Origin: Gymnopus androsaceus JB14
Taxonomy: Eukaryota > Basidiomycota > Agaricomycetes > Agaricales > Omphalotaceae
Length of the DNA stretch: 64,000 bases
Assembly: GCA_009733575.1 (NCBI GenBank)
Contig: ML769677.1
Coordinates: 1-64,000, forward strand
Reading direction: 5' to 3'
Shown: in pieces, positions 47,601-58,711 of the stretch
Layout of the letters: the number at the start of each line of letters is the position of its first letter
How positions within the stretch are numbered: the stretch's first letter is position 1
Program-made: the position numbers and the translations under genes
Notes under the pieces: generated by a model
What the model saw: the letters and a program-made list of their open reading frames with translations, nothing else
Databases searched by the model: none
Told to the model about the DNA's origin: nothing

Positions 47601-48930
47601 GGCTTTTTCGCTCTATAGAAAAGCGAGAAGATGCCGGAGATGGATAGCTTGGTTGAGGGGGAGAACGAGGGGTTGGAGGATGGGGACGGGGAATGGTACG
47701 AGGGTGAGGGACGAGTGCAAGAGCAGCAGCTGGGGCAGGGGTATGATAAGAGCTAGGATAGCGGTGTGACTGGGACTGGGACTGAGATTGGGAACGGGAG
47801 CGATCCCAGTCCTGGTGTTCCTCCTTCCGCTTCAAGTCATAGTTGTAGTCGTATGAACGGCTGTGATCACAAGAGGAAGGTGGGTGTCGCAACTGATTCT
47901 TGCTCTGGAGTTGTTCGCCTTTTGTGTGCGAGGAATTCGGATTTGGGTTCGGTGTCAAAGTGGACGTGTTTGGAGAAGTGGAAGTAGTAGCGAATCGGGT
48001 GTAGACGGGTAGGACTGGGACTGCTGGGACCGGAGGAGGTTCAGGTGTCTGCATGTGGGTTCCGTGTCGTGAAGGAGAACGATGGGTATTTTGATGTTCG
48101 TTGGTACGATTACTGGTACGGGTACGGGTACGGCTTGTACTGCGACTGCGACTGCGACTCCTACTATGGCTCCGACTTTGATGTCGATGACGATGTCTGC
48201 TCCGGCTCTGACTCCTACTCCGATAGCAAGGCCAGGGTGACAAATCGTCAAATTGGTAGTGTTCTCAACCTCGCAAGCAATCCTGCTTTCCATGTCGTTC
48301 CATTGCCCGAGAGTGATCGCGAGACGGTTTAGCCTGACGCGTAGTACCAGTCCCCCTCGTCATGGTCATACTCATGCTAATACCCGGATCCGAAGCACTA
48401 GAATAATTCGAATTCGAATCCAAGGCTTTTTGCGCATACCTAACGCGCCGTCGACTCTGTATTGATAAGAGTTAGAGTGAGGTGGGTAGGTAGAATAAGA
48501 CCTACCTTCAACTTGGCCCGCCTCGTTCTCGGACTCTTGGATGCGGATCTACCGCCAAGATTAGGTTCCATCTGCGGTTCAGCACGTTTGCGGATTGACG
48601 AAAGTGCTTTTTTCTAGCAGTACAGGCTTAGGTTAGTTAACAATCAGATTCAGTGGAAGAACACTCACTAAAACCCTCGAGAACGGCCATGCCTGCGCAG
48701 GGGGAGGACCTGGGATAATACTACCCTCTTCTTCTTCCTCATTGATCTCCAGCGTCGCAGCCAATCTCCGCCTCAGCGCTCTCTGCGTCTGGGATTCATC
48801 TAACGCGACCTTTACATCCTCATACAACTTTTCTGCATTTTTGCAGAATTCGTCGGGGCGTTGTCAGCCTTTGGTTAGTTTGTTGAGGACCGGTGCTATG
48901 CTGAATAGACTTGGGAGGGATTAATGTACT
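47601..48930 (-). other. Unassigned, Arg/Ser- and Pro-rich low complexity and a charged segment
   Basis: 47.60-48.25 kb reads as SRSRS/RHRHQS-type repeats on the minus strand. Near 48640-48850 a segment NAEKLYEDVKVALDESQTQ followed by RRRLAATLEINEEEEEGS looks like a real protein exon with a GTGAGT donor. I do not recognise its gene. It lies between two pyruvate carboxylase pieces and is probably another captured fragment. Confidence 0.4.
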
Positions 48931-49225
48931 TTGGCGGGCTACCCTTTTGACAATGAGCTGACAAACGATCCTTGTACGAGTAGATTGCAACAGCATGCAT
49001 TGCCAGTTCATGGGCAGTTCTGAATACTCGAATAGTGATTTCCTGGAGACAATTCAAGATTAATTTCACAGAAAGATAACAAACGTACCTTGATTCGCTA
49101 CCAAAATCTTGGTCAAAGGACCACCGTGTCCTGTAGCTTTCCTTCTCATTGTCTGGATGGAGTGGACAAGCGTGCTCGGGGCACTTGGAGTGCCAGCAAA
49201 GATACTACTCAGTCTGGTTCAAAAG
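48931..49225 (-). pseudogene. PYC: Pyruvate carboxylase fragment, N-terminus
   Basis: GTPSAPSTLVHSIQTMRRKA, GPLTKILVANQ, an intron (GTACGT..CTCCAG), then EITIRVFRTAHELAMHAVAI and KDRLSAHCQKG. This matches the start of the biotin carboxylase domain (KILVANRGEIAIR in the family; here R to Q and A to T). It is the right-most captured piece and directly abuts the palindrome at 49226. Confidence 0.8.
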
Positions 49226-49313
49226 AGAGATGATGCGTGGGAACTTTTACAGATTCTTGCAGTAAGACGAGGCTTACTGCAAGAATCTGTAAAAGTTCCC
49301 ACGCATCATCTCT
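49226..49313. repeat. 41-bp perfect palindrome with 6-nt loop
   Basis: Arms 49226-49266 and 49273-49313 are exact reverse complements over 41 bp; the loop is ACGAGG. The right arm is the left terminal repeat of the element at 49273-55117. The left arm has the orientation of a right terminal repeat and borders the gene-fragment mosaic. Confidence 0.95.
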
Positions 49314-49347
49314 TCCGAGTCTACCTCAGACTCTTCAACTCTTTAAC

Positions 49348-52300
49348 ATGGAGGATACTGATGATGAAAATGCACACTTTTATACTACAAACTCCTGTGA
49401 AGAAGGTACGTATTATTGCTCATCAAAAGAAATAAAAAAGTTACACCTAATTTATGCCGTTTAATAGATTGTCTGCAAGGAGCCTTTTCTTTAACCAGTC
49501 CGCAAGGCAATCAAGGACATGCCCAATCTTTTCCAGCTCCTCTTTTCCAGCACCGTGCTTCTAATCCTTCTTCACCGAACAACACATCACCCTCATCTTC
49601 TCATATCACTGTAACATCTTGCTGAATCTTTTCCAGCACTTCCTTCCGTTCAACACCATTGTCCAAGTCTTGACCTTTTTTCCGGGGTTCAGAATCTAGA
49701 TCCAGGTATGGAATCTCCTATGGATGTAGACATGGGCTTGGGCAATGGAATGGTCGATTATACAATGGATGATGCTAACGCCCAGGTTTCCAATGGTTAG
49801 TTTCTCATACTAAATCGTTCCTTTCTTTCTACTCACTTCTACTTTTCCCATTGTAGGCTCCGTATCGGTGATGAATCCTTACGGGTTCGTAGACATAGAG
49901 AGTATAGAAGCTGTACAACCAAACGATGGTCAATTCCTTCATGATTCTCCTCTCATATCCATGTGTACCAGCCATTTTCCGAACGTTCTTTCACCATTGC
50001 CATCATATACACCGCCTCCTGGGTGCACCTTCCCTCAGTCACCTAAATGGTTCAAGGTACCCGATCCTTCTTATGCAGTGGGCTTTTGCTATAAGGCCTC
50101 CATTTCATCATTGCCTGAGAAAATACAACAGGAGAGGGATGCACAAATGAATATTACAGTTCCTCCAGGCATCGATCCGGTTTGGGATGTGGAGAACAAT
50201 TGTTACACATATCCCAAAGTAAGGGGATGTGTCACACCACCAGCTTCCTGTCCACTGCGTCTTGACGTTGACAAAGATGCTGGCTCTGTTACGTTTGCTA
50301 CTTATCACACGCCCGCATCGTTGAAAGAGCTTTATCCAGCCATCTGGCTAGAGATGCTCCCATTGGCAAACGAGCTTTATCACCTTGTCTTTGGTGTTTG
50401 TGCAACATCGCCAAACAAGGTGGATGTTATCCCCATTTATGCCTACGAGAGACTGAAGAAGAACAATCGTTCAAGTGATTCGGGGACTAGAGTTGTAGTG
50501 ATGGCGGGACGGGATAACTCGTACAATGGGTCTTATAGCCTTGCATCTACGGTCGAAAAAATTGGTTCAGGTGTCATCAAACCAGTTTCACAGCTTGCCG
50601 AGGATGATTTCCAATCTCAGCTCCTTAAAATCATCCGCATTCTCAAACGTTTCTACCAACTTATAGTGCCCCTGTCCATCTCGGTGTTGGAATGGGAACT
50701 GACCAAGTTCCAGCTTGAAGACAATAATGTCTTCACCGCTGGTGGCTTAGATATTGGACCGGTAGCTATACAGATGAATGTGTCCGATACGTGGATTGAA
50801 GGAGGAGAAAACCTTGCAGCCGGTGAGGGAAATCTTGCAAAAGAGATTGGACATGGCCAAGGGAGCATTCATGGAGATTCAAAGGATGCGATTACTCTTT
50901 TCACCCTCTTATCAATTCTACTAAGGCTACCCGAAGGTAATTTGATATCGATTGAAATGAATACCTTGACTTATAGATCTCCAGGCGCCGTGGGAGGGTC
51001 GTTGCTTCTGGCTTGCTATGGCGTGCACCTTCCCTTTGAAGATGCTTGGCTCCTGAACATTGTCTTTGACGCACGCAACCTTCATGGGGCAAGGAACGTA
51101 TGCATCCATCCCGAAATCCTCAAACTACAAGGTCAAGCTCTTATGCTAAATGCACAGAATTACCAGAGTGATTCCGAGTATCAGGGCATGGAGCGACTGT
51201 GGCATGTTGCAGGCCGTACAAAATGTGTTGCCTTTGTCCAGTATTTCCCTCATGCTGCGATTTATCGAACGGGCAACTATTCTTTGGCGCCTTCAGTGGA
51301 TTTTGGTAATACGGGCACGCTAACTCGTGCTGAGGCTAAAGTCAGGACCTTTGCAGGTAGTGGTGAGATTATCCTTGGTCCTGCCCTCGATGTGAAGTCC
51401 CGTATGGCACGAGAGGCTGCATATGCCTTTTTGAATACCCTCACCCAGTGTGGTCTTCGCACAAACTTTACTGCCAAAGACATCTTGTCTCAGATTCAGT
51501 TTCGAGATACCCATACAAATTGCTGGATGAATGTCGAGCTACCGGAGCTCAATGCTCTAGATCCAGAAGATGCCCCCAAAGTCCAAAAACTGCGGTCCTA
51601 TCTCGCGTACTACTATCACCTCCGTAAATCATTGCTTCTTAACATCGACAATGTCGAGTTTTTTTCCCATCAAGCAAAGTTATTGGAGAAACTTAAAGAC
51701 GACTCCCAATACAAACCAACCAAACCATCCAATTTTTGTCAAGGCATTAGTTTGAGGCCAGAGCATAGCAGTAAGGGAAAATCTGTCAGAATCATCCTGC
51801 CTAGTGGGAACGGCCATTCTTTAGTTGCTGGAAGCTCCCAACAACTTTGCTCCAGCGATACTGCTAGGACCTCTGAATCTGGAGTAATGCCAGCCATGAA
51901 TATAGATTCACTTTCTCCAAATATCAACTCAGCCGATAGTGGAGAGATTAGTGGAAAGAAATCCAAGAAGCGGAAGAAGCCAGAAGAGTTGGAGGAAAGA
52001 GGTGCCGTTGGTGTGGTATGTTTTTCAGCAACAACAGTTTACCATCATTTACCTTTTTTCATAGCCATTGTATATTGGGAACCATACCTACCGGGACTAT
52101 GAAGTCGAGGGAATTGTGGACCATGTATGCCAAAATTTATTTATTTATTTATCTTTGATCAACTAACACAGTTATTCCCCAGGAGTTCACAAAGAGGAGC
52201 TATCTCTTTTTATTGAAGTTCAAAGGATGGCCGGTAGCACCCGATGTAGATTGGTACAATGAAAGTGATCTTGTGTGAGTAATCATTATGGCGTCTCAAA

Positions 52301-54966
52301 AAAAAACTAATTTCCTATTCTATTTTATTACAGACAGTGTCAAGAAATGCTCTGTGCCTACCTGGAGCACCATCGTCTGACTTTGTTGATGTCTGATTTT
52401 CCTGAAAGCAATTTTACACTGCTCGAGAATCTGTTCAAACAGGATAATCTTGACTTACAGTATAGTAAACTGAAGGAGAACTGCCGTTCATTACCAAAGG
52501 GCTGTCAAACATTCAATGTGCAGAATAACTTCCAAAAGTTAATATCCACATACATGTCTGTCAACAAACGACAGTTCACCCTTACTAACCTTATACGGTT
52601 GGAGCCGCTTCAGAATTCCTCGTTATCCCTTGATTCTCTCCAAGATCAGAGCCGGACGATTGGTTGGCTCTTTGAAAGAGTATCTACTGCATTCGAGGTA
52701 TTGCCTCAACTCAAGCAGTCGACCTACATGTTGCAAATTTGGGAAGCATCCGTTCAATGGCAACATTGTAGAGTGATCTTAATCATTCATGACTTCATCA
52801 CGCGCGCCCTTCCTGAACTCTTGGAACTTCTCTTTCAAACTCATCGACTTAATCCCACTTTTCTCCTCAAAAACTATTCTGCATATGGTGTTCTAGTCAA
52901 TAACATCATGCAATTCCTGGTGGACTATGCAGCACAGTATTCTCGGAAACAGGGACCCAGATCTACTTCCTATTTCACCGCTCCTTCCAATCTCTTTGGT
53001 ATAGTCAACAACGTGGAATTATTGGATCTGAAATTCCAACTGAAAAACAAACGCATAGAATCGGGGAAGATTTATTCAGTGGGAAAGGAGATTTTTCTTG
53101 ATGTCATAATTTCCCAACTGGTGATGCCTAAACTCCAAGGCATTGACAGTGCGGCGTTGACTAGTGAAAGGAAGAAGAACCGGAAGAAGAAAGGTCCTAA
53201 GAAGAAACAAGAGCACAAGGAAGAAAGTGAGGAAGAAAGAGAGGAACGGAGAAAGGAAAAGCAGGAAGAGCTCTTAGACGAGTACTTGTTGTGAGGAACT
53301 ATCCTTCAAACCATTGTCGATACAATTGATGATGAGTCCATATGTGCCTCGCAGGATATGGATCCGATCCTATATGGGTCACTCAATCCACTATGGAAAT
53401 CCGGGGATTCAACGGCGCGCATTGCTAAAGCCATTCGTAAGAACCCGGATAAATGTGTGGGGCATATTTGTCAGTGGCTGATGGATAAGGTTCCTTTGAC
53501 GGTAAAAAATCTGGCTCATGACTTTGGACTGGAAGTCCATAGGAGCGTGATGGAGTATATCTGTGGCAAAAGCCTTTCCAACGCTGCATATGAAGGAACG
53601 GTTATCACCAACCACTTTTCTCCTTCTCAGCGACGAATTGATGATCCACGGATGCTTTTACTTTCAGACATTGTTCAAACAGGGAAAGAGTCCATCTCAT
53701 TTGGTATACTTGGCCTAATAGTTCGAGAGGCTGTGAGGGAGTACACTGGTGAGGACTATGCTCTCCAGAGTCTGCATTGGTATCTGGAAGGGAAGGATTC
53801 TACCGATGGTACGGTCCATGTAGATGGGGATCGTGACCAGTGGGATCCCATACGTGAAGCGAATATCGGGGCTTTGCTGCTACAAACCCATCTTCCTTGC
53901 AGCAAGCTAACAGGTAAAATTGGCCTTGCAAATTTACTATGCTGGCATGGCACGGGCCAAGGAAATATGACTTTGGCTTTCCTCGATCATATCACCAAAT
54001 CTCCTTCTCAGAGATTTTTCTCTCCTTCCTTGGAACGGTTGATGCAACTCTTTACTCGTGCTCAGCACATCAATGATAGTATTATTGCTCACCATCCTGA
54101 GGTCGATATGGCCATAGGTCAAGAAGCTCTGCCTTTCTCTATTGCTGGCTTTATGAGACTGTCAAATTGTCGTATATATGGGACGGCTTCAAATCTTCTC
54201 AAGCTTCTCCCCACCAGCAAAACTTCTAACTCATGGATGCGCACAATTCCTTCAAAAAGTAGTTTTGGAGCACATTTAAAGGAGAAATTTGAACCTTATT
54301 GGGCTCCATCAATTGAAGCTGCATGGCGCGCATTTCTGGGTGATTTCTTTGATCAGGATCCCCGGACCTATACAGGAAAACGCCATACGTGGACTGAAGG
54401 TATCGATTTTATCGATGCTCTCAAAATTCCAGGCTTCCGAAAGTCACTTACGGCAATGCAGTTGGCCAATGCATTAGTGTTTGCGCACATCCTTGATCCA
54501 CCTTCTCTAGATGAAATGGCCAACTGGATTTGGAATCATCCAGGTCTTGGTGCGTATAAGGGGCTTGAACGCCAGAATTTTGTGCTAGGTACTTGAAAGG
54601 CAGTACTCGTAGCTCTTACATGCTTCTATGAACACCTGTGGAATAATTGCTCGGAAGACATGAAGCATATCCTTCACTTTCAAAATGGTTCAGTTATAGT
54701 GGTGGAGCATTTTCTCTGTAAAATGTCTAGGTGGAAAAGAGGATCCCGGCAATGGGAGCTTGGGCTTTAGATGCGGAACAGAAAGACCAGTGGTTTACAG
54801 GGACGTCGGAATTTGCATTTCCTCTGACAACTCCTAAGGGCTTCGTGCAGCAAATCTTGGATCGAATCCAGGTAAGTGTTGCATTCTCTTGATTGCTCTG
54901 TCACAATATGTATTCTAACATATTGATGGTTAGAATACGGCAAATACAATGGATACATCGGACTAA
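49348..54966 (+). pseudogene. TET/JBP-like Fe(II)/2OG dioxygenase fused to chromodomain (two in-frame TGA)
   Basis: About 1,700 codons. Exons: 49348-49405, from 49468, about 49700-49796, 49857-52015, 52065-52124, 52183-52274, 52334 to about 54677, then short end exons to TAA at 54964-54966. Counting from 49868, a dioxygenase-like core shows SIHGDSKDAITLF with a possible HxD pair (His335, Asp337), a strand-rich block GGSLLLACYGVHLPF and WLLNIVFDARNLHGAR with a possible distal His406. Basic KKSKKRKKPEE follows, then a chromodomain (YRDYEVEGIVDH, SYLFLLKFKGWP, DWYNESDL), a Lys/Glu-rich stretch and a long region I cannot place. TGA at 53292-53294 and 54594-54596 interrupt an otherwise open frame. 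Members of the TET/JBP family oxidise 5-methylcytosine or thymine and are known to be mobile in Agaricomycetes; the assignment here rests on motif spacing alone. Confidence 0.55.
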
Positions 54967-55076
54967 ACTCTTGGATTGCCGTACTTTATATATTTCCCTG
55001 AATTTTGTATTATTTTTTTAGTAGAGATTGAAATATGCACAGTACACTAGACATTTTCAAGTTGAATAAGTGAAGC

Positions 55077-55117
55077 TGAGATGATACGTGAGAACTTTTA
55101 CAGATTCTTGGAGAAAG
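55077..55117. repeat. Right terminal inverted repeat of the 49.27-55.12 kb element
   Basis: Reads in the same direction as the left palindrome arm (49226-49266) and inverted to 49273-49313. It differs from them at five of 41 positions, mostly G to A. Confidence 0.85.
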
Positions 55118-55311
55118 CTCAACTAGCCTCACAAAGATAGTATAAACATGTGTATATTTCAGCAATAGCAACTAATTAATCAAGACATGGAGACGTAAGA
55201 TAAGTACTTGGCTAGTGATGATGATAATTGTGACAAACGATGAGACTAAACAAAAGTATGAGTACCTATGGCTTCAAGAATCTGGCGAAATAGCCAAAAG
55301 TGAATTGCATC

Positions 55312-58300
55312 TCATGCACTTTTGGGCTCAGCCTTGGCGTCGTAAATGCCTTCTAGAAGATGAATCAGGTATGACGCTGGGATCCGCATTTCTTGGAAGC
55401 AGGTCTTATAAGAGCATACACCGTTGAGCAGAAACTGCGTTCTACGATGCTCATCTGACCGTGTGGAGATATATGCTCGATCATCGTCGTCCAACACTAA
55501 AATCACCTAAAAAAGCAATCAGATACTGTCCAAAGGTAAAGAGAACTGGATAGTACGCACCTCCATTGTCATCGAACTTCCGGCTCTCAGAAATGGTGCA
55601 CCACCCACTGCCCAGGTGAACATACGTAGACAAAAAGTAGAAGAGGTTTCAGCTTCAGAAATAGGCACTACTGGATTAATCTTTTCCCGGAAGTGCTCGA
55701 ATATGGTGGGGCAAGGAATACCCGTTTCCTCAAAGAAATCCTTAAGGATATATTCGAAGGTTCTACCTTGGTAGGGATGAGGAGCCACAATCAAGGCGTT
55801 GGATAGACGTGTTTGATCTGAAGAATTCAGATGGTCAAGTTTGATTTCTAAATTTGTAGAAAGATCATCGAAGTTTTTGATAAACCTGTATGCCTTTGCA
55901 ACAAAAGCACCTGCTCCATATAGATAGCTTCGAGCGATCTACAAAAATAATTAGTACATTTAGATACGCCAATGTAGCCAATACAACAAACCTCACAGAA
56001 CGTCAGTCCACCAGGAACTGGAAGTCTGAAACCCTTCAGGAAGGCTTGCAACTCCTGACATTGAACGCCCAACTTGCCTATTACGGCATTATGAAGCATT
56101 CTAAAAGCCATGACATGATGCGTTTCTTCATCCCGCTGTGACAGAGCAGATAGCTATGAATCAACTCAATCTCAATAAGCCAGTACAACAATGAAAAATA
56201 GACAAACTTACTTGAAGATCATGAAAGGTAGCAAGATGGGATGCAAATATGTTTCCATCTAGAGGCTCATTGTGACTCATATCAAGCCAAAGTGAAAGCA
56301 AGTGTGCCAGGCTCGGAAACCATTTCGTTACTTTATCTTTTGCCAAGGAGTTGATATTGCAGTCATTGATAAAATATTCAAGAAGGAGGGGATTTAGAGG
56401 GACTGTGGGATACCCATGGATAAGGTTAAGAGCAACGAGAGCCCCCAGATCGCTAAGATCGTCGAGTCTTTTTTGAGAGACGTGTTCATCAACGGTTGTA
56501 GCAATGGTGGAGATAGTAGAAAAGTCGGATGTAGAGGGAGCAAACCATTGCGCTGATTCGTCAGTATACCGCCCGTAAGCTGCATGCATGACTTCCGATT
56601 CAATACCTAGGCCAGATGTGATGTTTTCACTTTAGCAAGTAGTTAGCGATCTGAAGTGATGAATAAAATTGCGAGAATTATACAACTCACATCATAAAAT
56701 GACGATTGTGAGCAAGTAACAGTGTAAAATCACCAGCGATGTTGGCAGCATGGACTTCCACGATAAAGACGTCAGCAAGTGACAACATGTTGGAAGCAGA
56801 AAGATGGAGTGAGGGCGTATCAATCTCATCTCGGTTGACTCTGAGGAAAGCTCTCTTATTCTCCATGTAGAATGTATCGGTGCAGTTGAAGTTGTAGAAT
56901 GTGGAACGACATTGGGTTGGAGGTGTCCATAAAGTAGACCAAAGAGCAACCCTTCCAAATGGAGAAGAAGCGCTGGGGATATCTGTTAGAAGCTATCCAA
57001 AGAAAATTTAAGTAAATAAACGCAGTATCGATGATATATGGCACTTACAGAAGTAGCGGTGTTAGAAGTGCCAATAGCACTGGAAGTACCAACGGCGCTG
57101 GAAGCACCAATGACTCTGGAAGTACCAATGGCGCCGGAAGTACTGGCAGCACTGGAGGTGCCAGCAGAAGCCATTAATAGAGGACAAGCAGCAGGGAGAC
57201 TAGCTGGAATCAAAGTCTGGCGCACACTATGTTCATCCTCCTCATTCTGAATGTCTAATAAGCAAGGAAGGTATTGTTATAAAGAATAAAGGAGCATACC
57301 ATGGCGTTGTCCTCATCAATAATCACACACTCCCGTTCATCGCACAGATTATTGACAGGTTCCCCATCTGAGTCATCCTCAATGAACAGCTCCTGATACC
57401 CGTCTGGTAATAGGGCATCGTGGTCTTCACGAAAGGTTGCATATGTGCGTATAGCTAAGCATAGATGTTGTCGTTTTGCGACCTCCATTCCTAAACCAAA
57501 CTCCGTCAAACTGATGGCGACGGCGGTGGGATTGAGATGGCGATCCTTTACAGCTAAAAAAATCAAGCAAGTCAGACCCTATAGAGTAAAACTGAAGCTC
57601 AGGAGACTTACCAAAATTGACAACTAAGTATCTTTGATGGGTAACTGCCTCTTTTATGACGAATTCTTTTTTGTATGTTGTGACCAAGTCATTCACCAAG
57701 GCGTCGGCTCTGACAACAGCAATTTGGAGGCAAGGAGTGTGACTAGAAGAATTTTTCCTTCCCAGGTTGGTGAACGAGAGTAACTGGATGGGAAGGAGGC
57801 TGGCTGAAGATAGAAAAGAGTTGGAGGGCATGTCTGAATCATGGAGGAGCACTATGCCACGCTTCCTAACCATCTCCGTGATATGATTTAGAACAGTACT
57901 GAGCGGTATAGATAAAGGCAACAAAGGAAGCTCAATGTTAAGACCAAGTCGATCGTTGAGATTGAAGAATGACTCTTCTTGGCGAGTATAATAAACCATA
58001 TTGACAGGTAAACCATAATTCTAGAGGAATTTGTTCAGAATAAGATCGGAGAAGGAAAAAGATATAGGGTACCGTTTTATCAACCTTCGAAGGAAAAGGA
58101 AGACGGCCTTGTAAACATAAGTTTATCACCTTTGTTGATTCACCACTAGGCAACACTGCAATATCAAGACAATCCTCTATTTTAGGCTCCTGATAGCCAT
58201 CCGTCAAGGAAGGCTTTTGAGCAGCTTTAGTACGTGGAGCCTTCTTTGGTAGAGTAGCGTTCGCGTGATCCCTTCGGGTTCGATCTGACCGACTTGTATT

Positions 58301-58711
58301 GAGTCTTTGAGAAACCAGATTAGAGAGACCTGATCGCTGTCCTGAAAACCCACCAAAAGCACTGGGCATGGAAGATTGGCCCTGTGCCACTGACTGTAGC
58401 ATACTCATGCTATTATACGGTGCAGCAGGAGTTGTGGTTGAGAAGACGGGAGGTAAAGCTGGAGTAGTGAAACCTGCAGATGAAGGAGGAACTGGTGCAA
58501 AGGCACCCGACGGTGCAGGAGGTGTGGGTGTGGAAGCTGTGACAGTGTTAAGTGCGGGTGGAACCAAGGAATGCGCATGAGGCAATGCTGATGCAGCTGA
58601 CGGAGTGGCACTAGAGCCGGTCAATCCTAATATCTGGCTTAATAACGCTGGTGTTAGTTGACCTGCTTCATGCATGTTAGCAAGCAGTCGTCCCAACGTT
58701 GAGTCGTCCAT
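55312..58711 (-). CDS. Large Agaricomycete protein with possible HECT-like C-terminal Cys motif
   Basis: About ten exons with small introns. Start at 58711 (MDDSTLGRLLANMHEAG), then an Ala/Pro/Ser/Thr-rich head, basic TLPKKAPRTKAAQK, GLNIELPLLPLSIPLSTVL, an acidic GYQELFIEDDSDGEP, a Thr/Ser/Ala repeat tract (about 57060-57200), DEIDTPSLHLSASNMLSLAD, GYPTVPLNPLLLEYFINDC, FLKGFRLPVPGGLTFCEIAR, RTFEYILKDFFEETGIPCP, FTWAVGGAPFLRAG and VCSYKTCFQEMRIPASYLIH, ending at 55312. The order FTWAVGG..TCFxxxxIP resembles the C-lobe of HECT ubiquitin ligases, with the possible catalytic Cys at 55399-55401. That similarity is weak and unverified. Convergent to the dioxygenase gene, about 345 bp apart. Confidence 0.6.

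Larger units (their letters stand above)
49273..55117 (+). mobile_element. Putative TIR element carrying a single dioxygenase-chromodomain gene
   Basis: The left end 49273-49313 and right end 55077-55117 are inverted repeats, 36 of 41 positions alike, with an 18-bp identical core AACTTTTACAGATTCTTG. The start codon of the enclosed gene is 35 bp inside the left repeat and its stop is 111 bp inside the right repeat, so the repeats tightly frame one gene. I could not find a target duplication (left flank ACGAGG, right flank CTCAAC). No transposase is recognised, unless it is the unknown C-terminal part of the enclosed protein. Calling this a transposon is inference from the framing. Confidence 0.55.

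Noticed and set aside
47560..48243. SR-type splicing factor from the Arg/Ser repeats
   Set aside because: No RNA-recognition motif is nearby, the repeats are simple sequence open in more than one frame, and the region sits inside the fragment mosaic.
42386..49225. Helitron as the vehicle of the gene-fragment mosaic
   Set aside because: No Rep/helicase sequence, and no TC start or CTRR end with a preceding hairpin was found at either border. The right border is instead a TIR-type hairpin.
49348..54966. Kyakuja-Dileera-Zisupton transposase within the TIR unit
   Set aside because: None of the Cys-rich or DDE motifs I associate with KDZ transposases is visible, and no 8-bp target duplication was found at the ends.
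49267..55123. Target-site duplication for the TIR unit
   Set aside because: Left flank ACGAGG and right flank CTCAAC do not match, and shifting the ends by a few bases gives no direct repeat.
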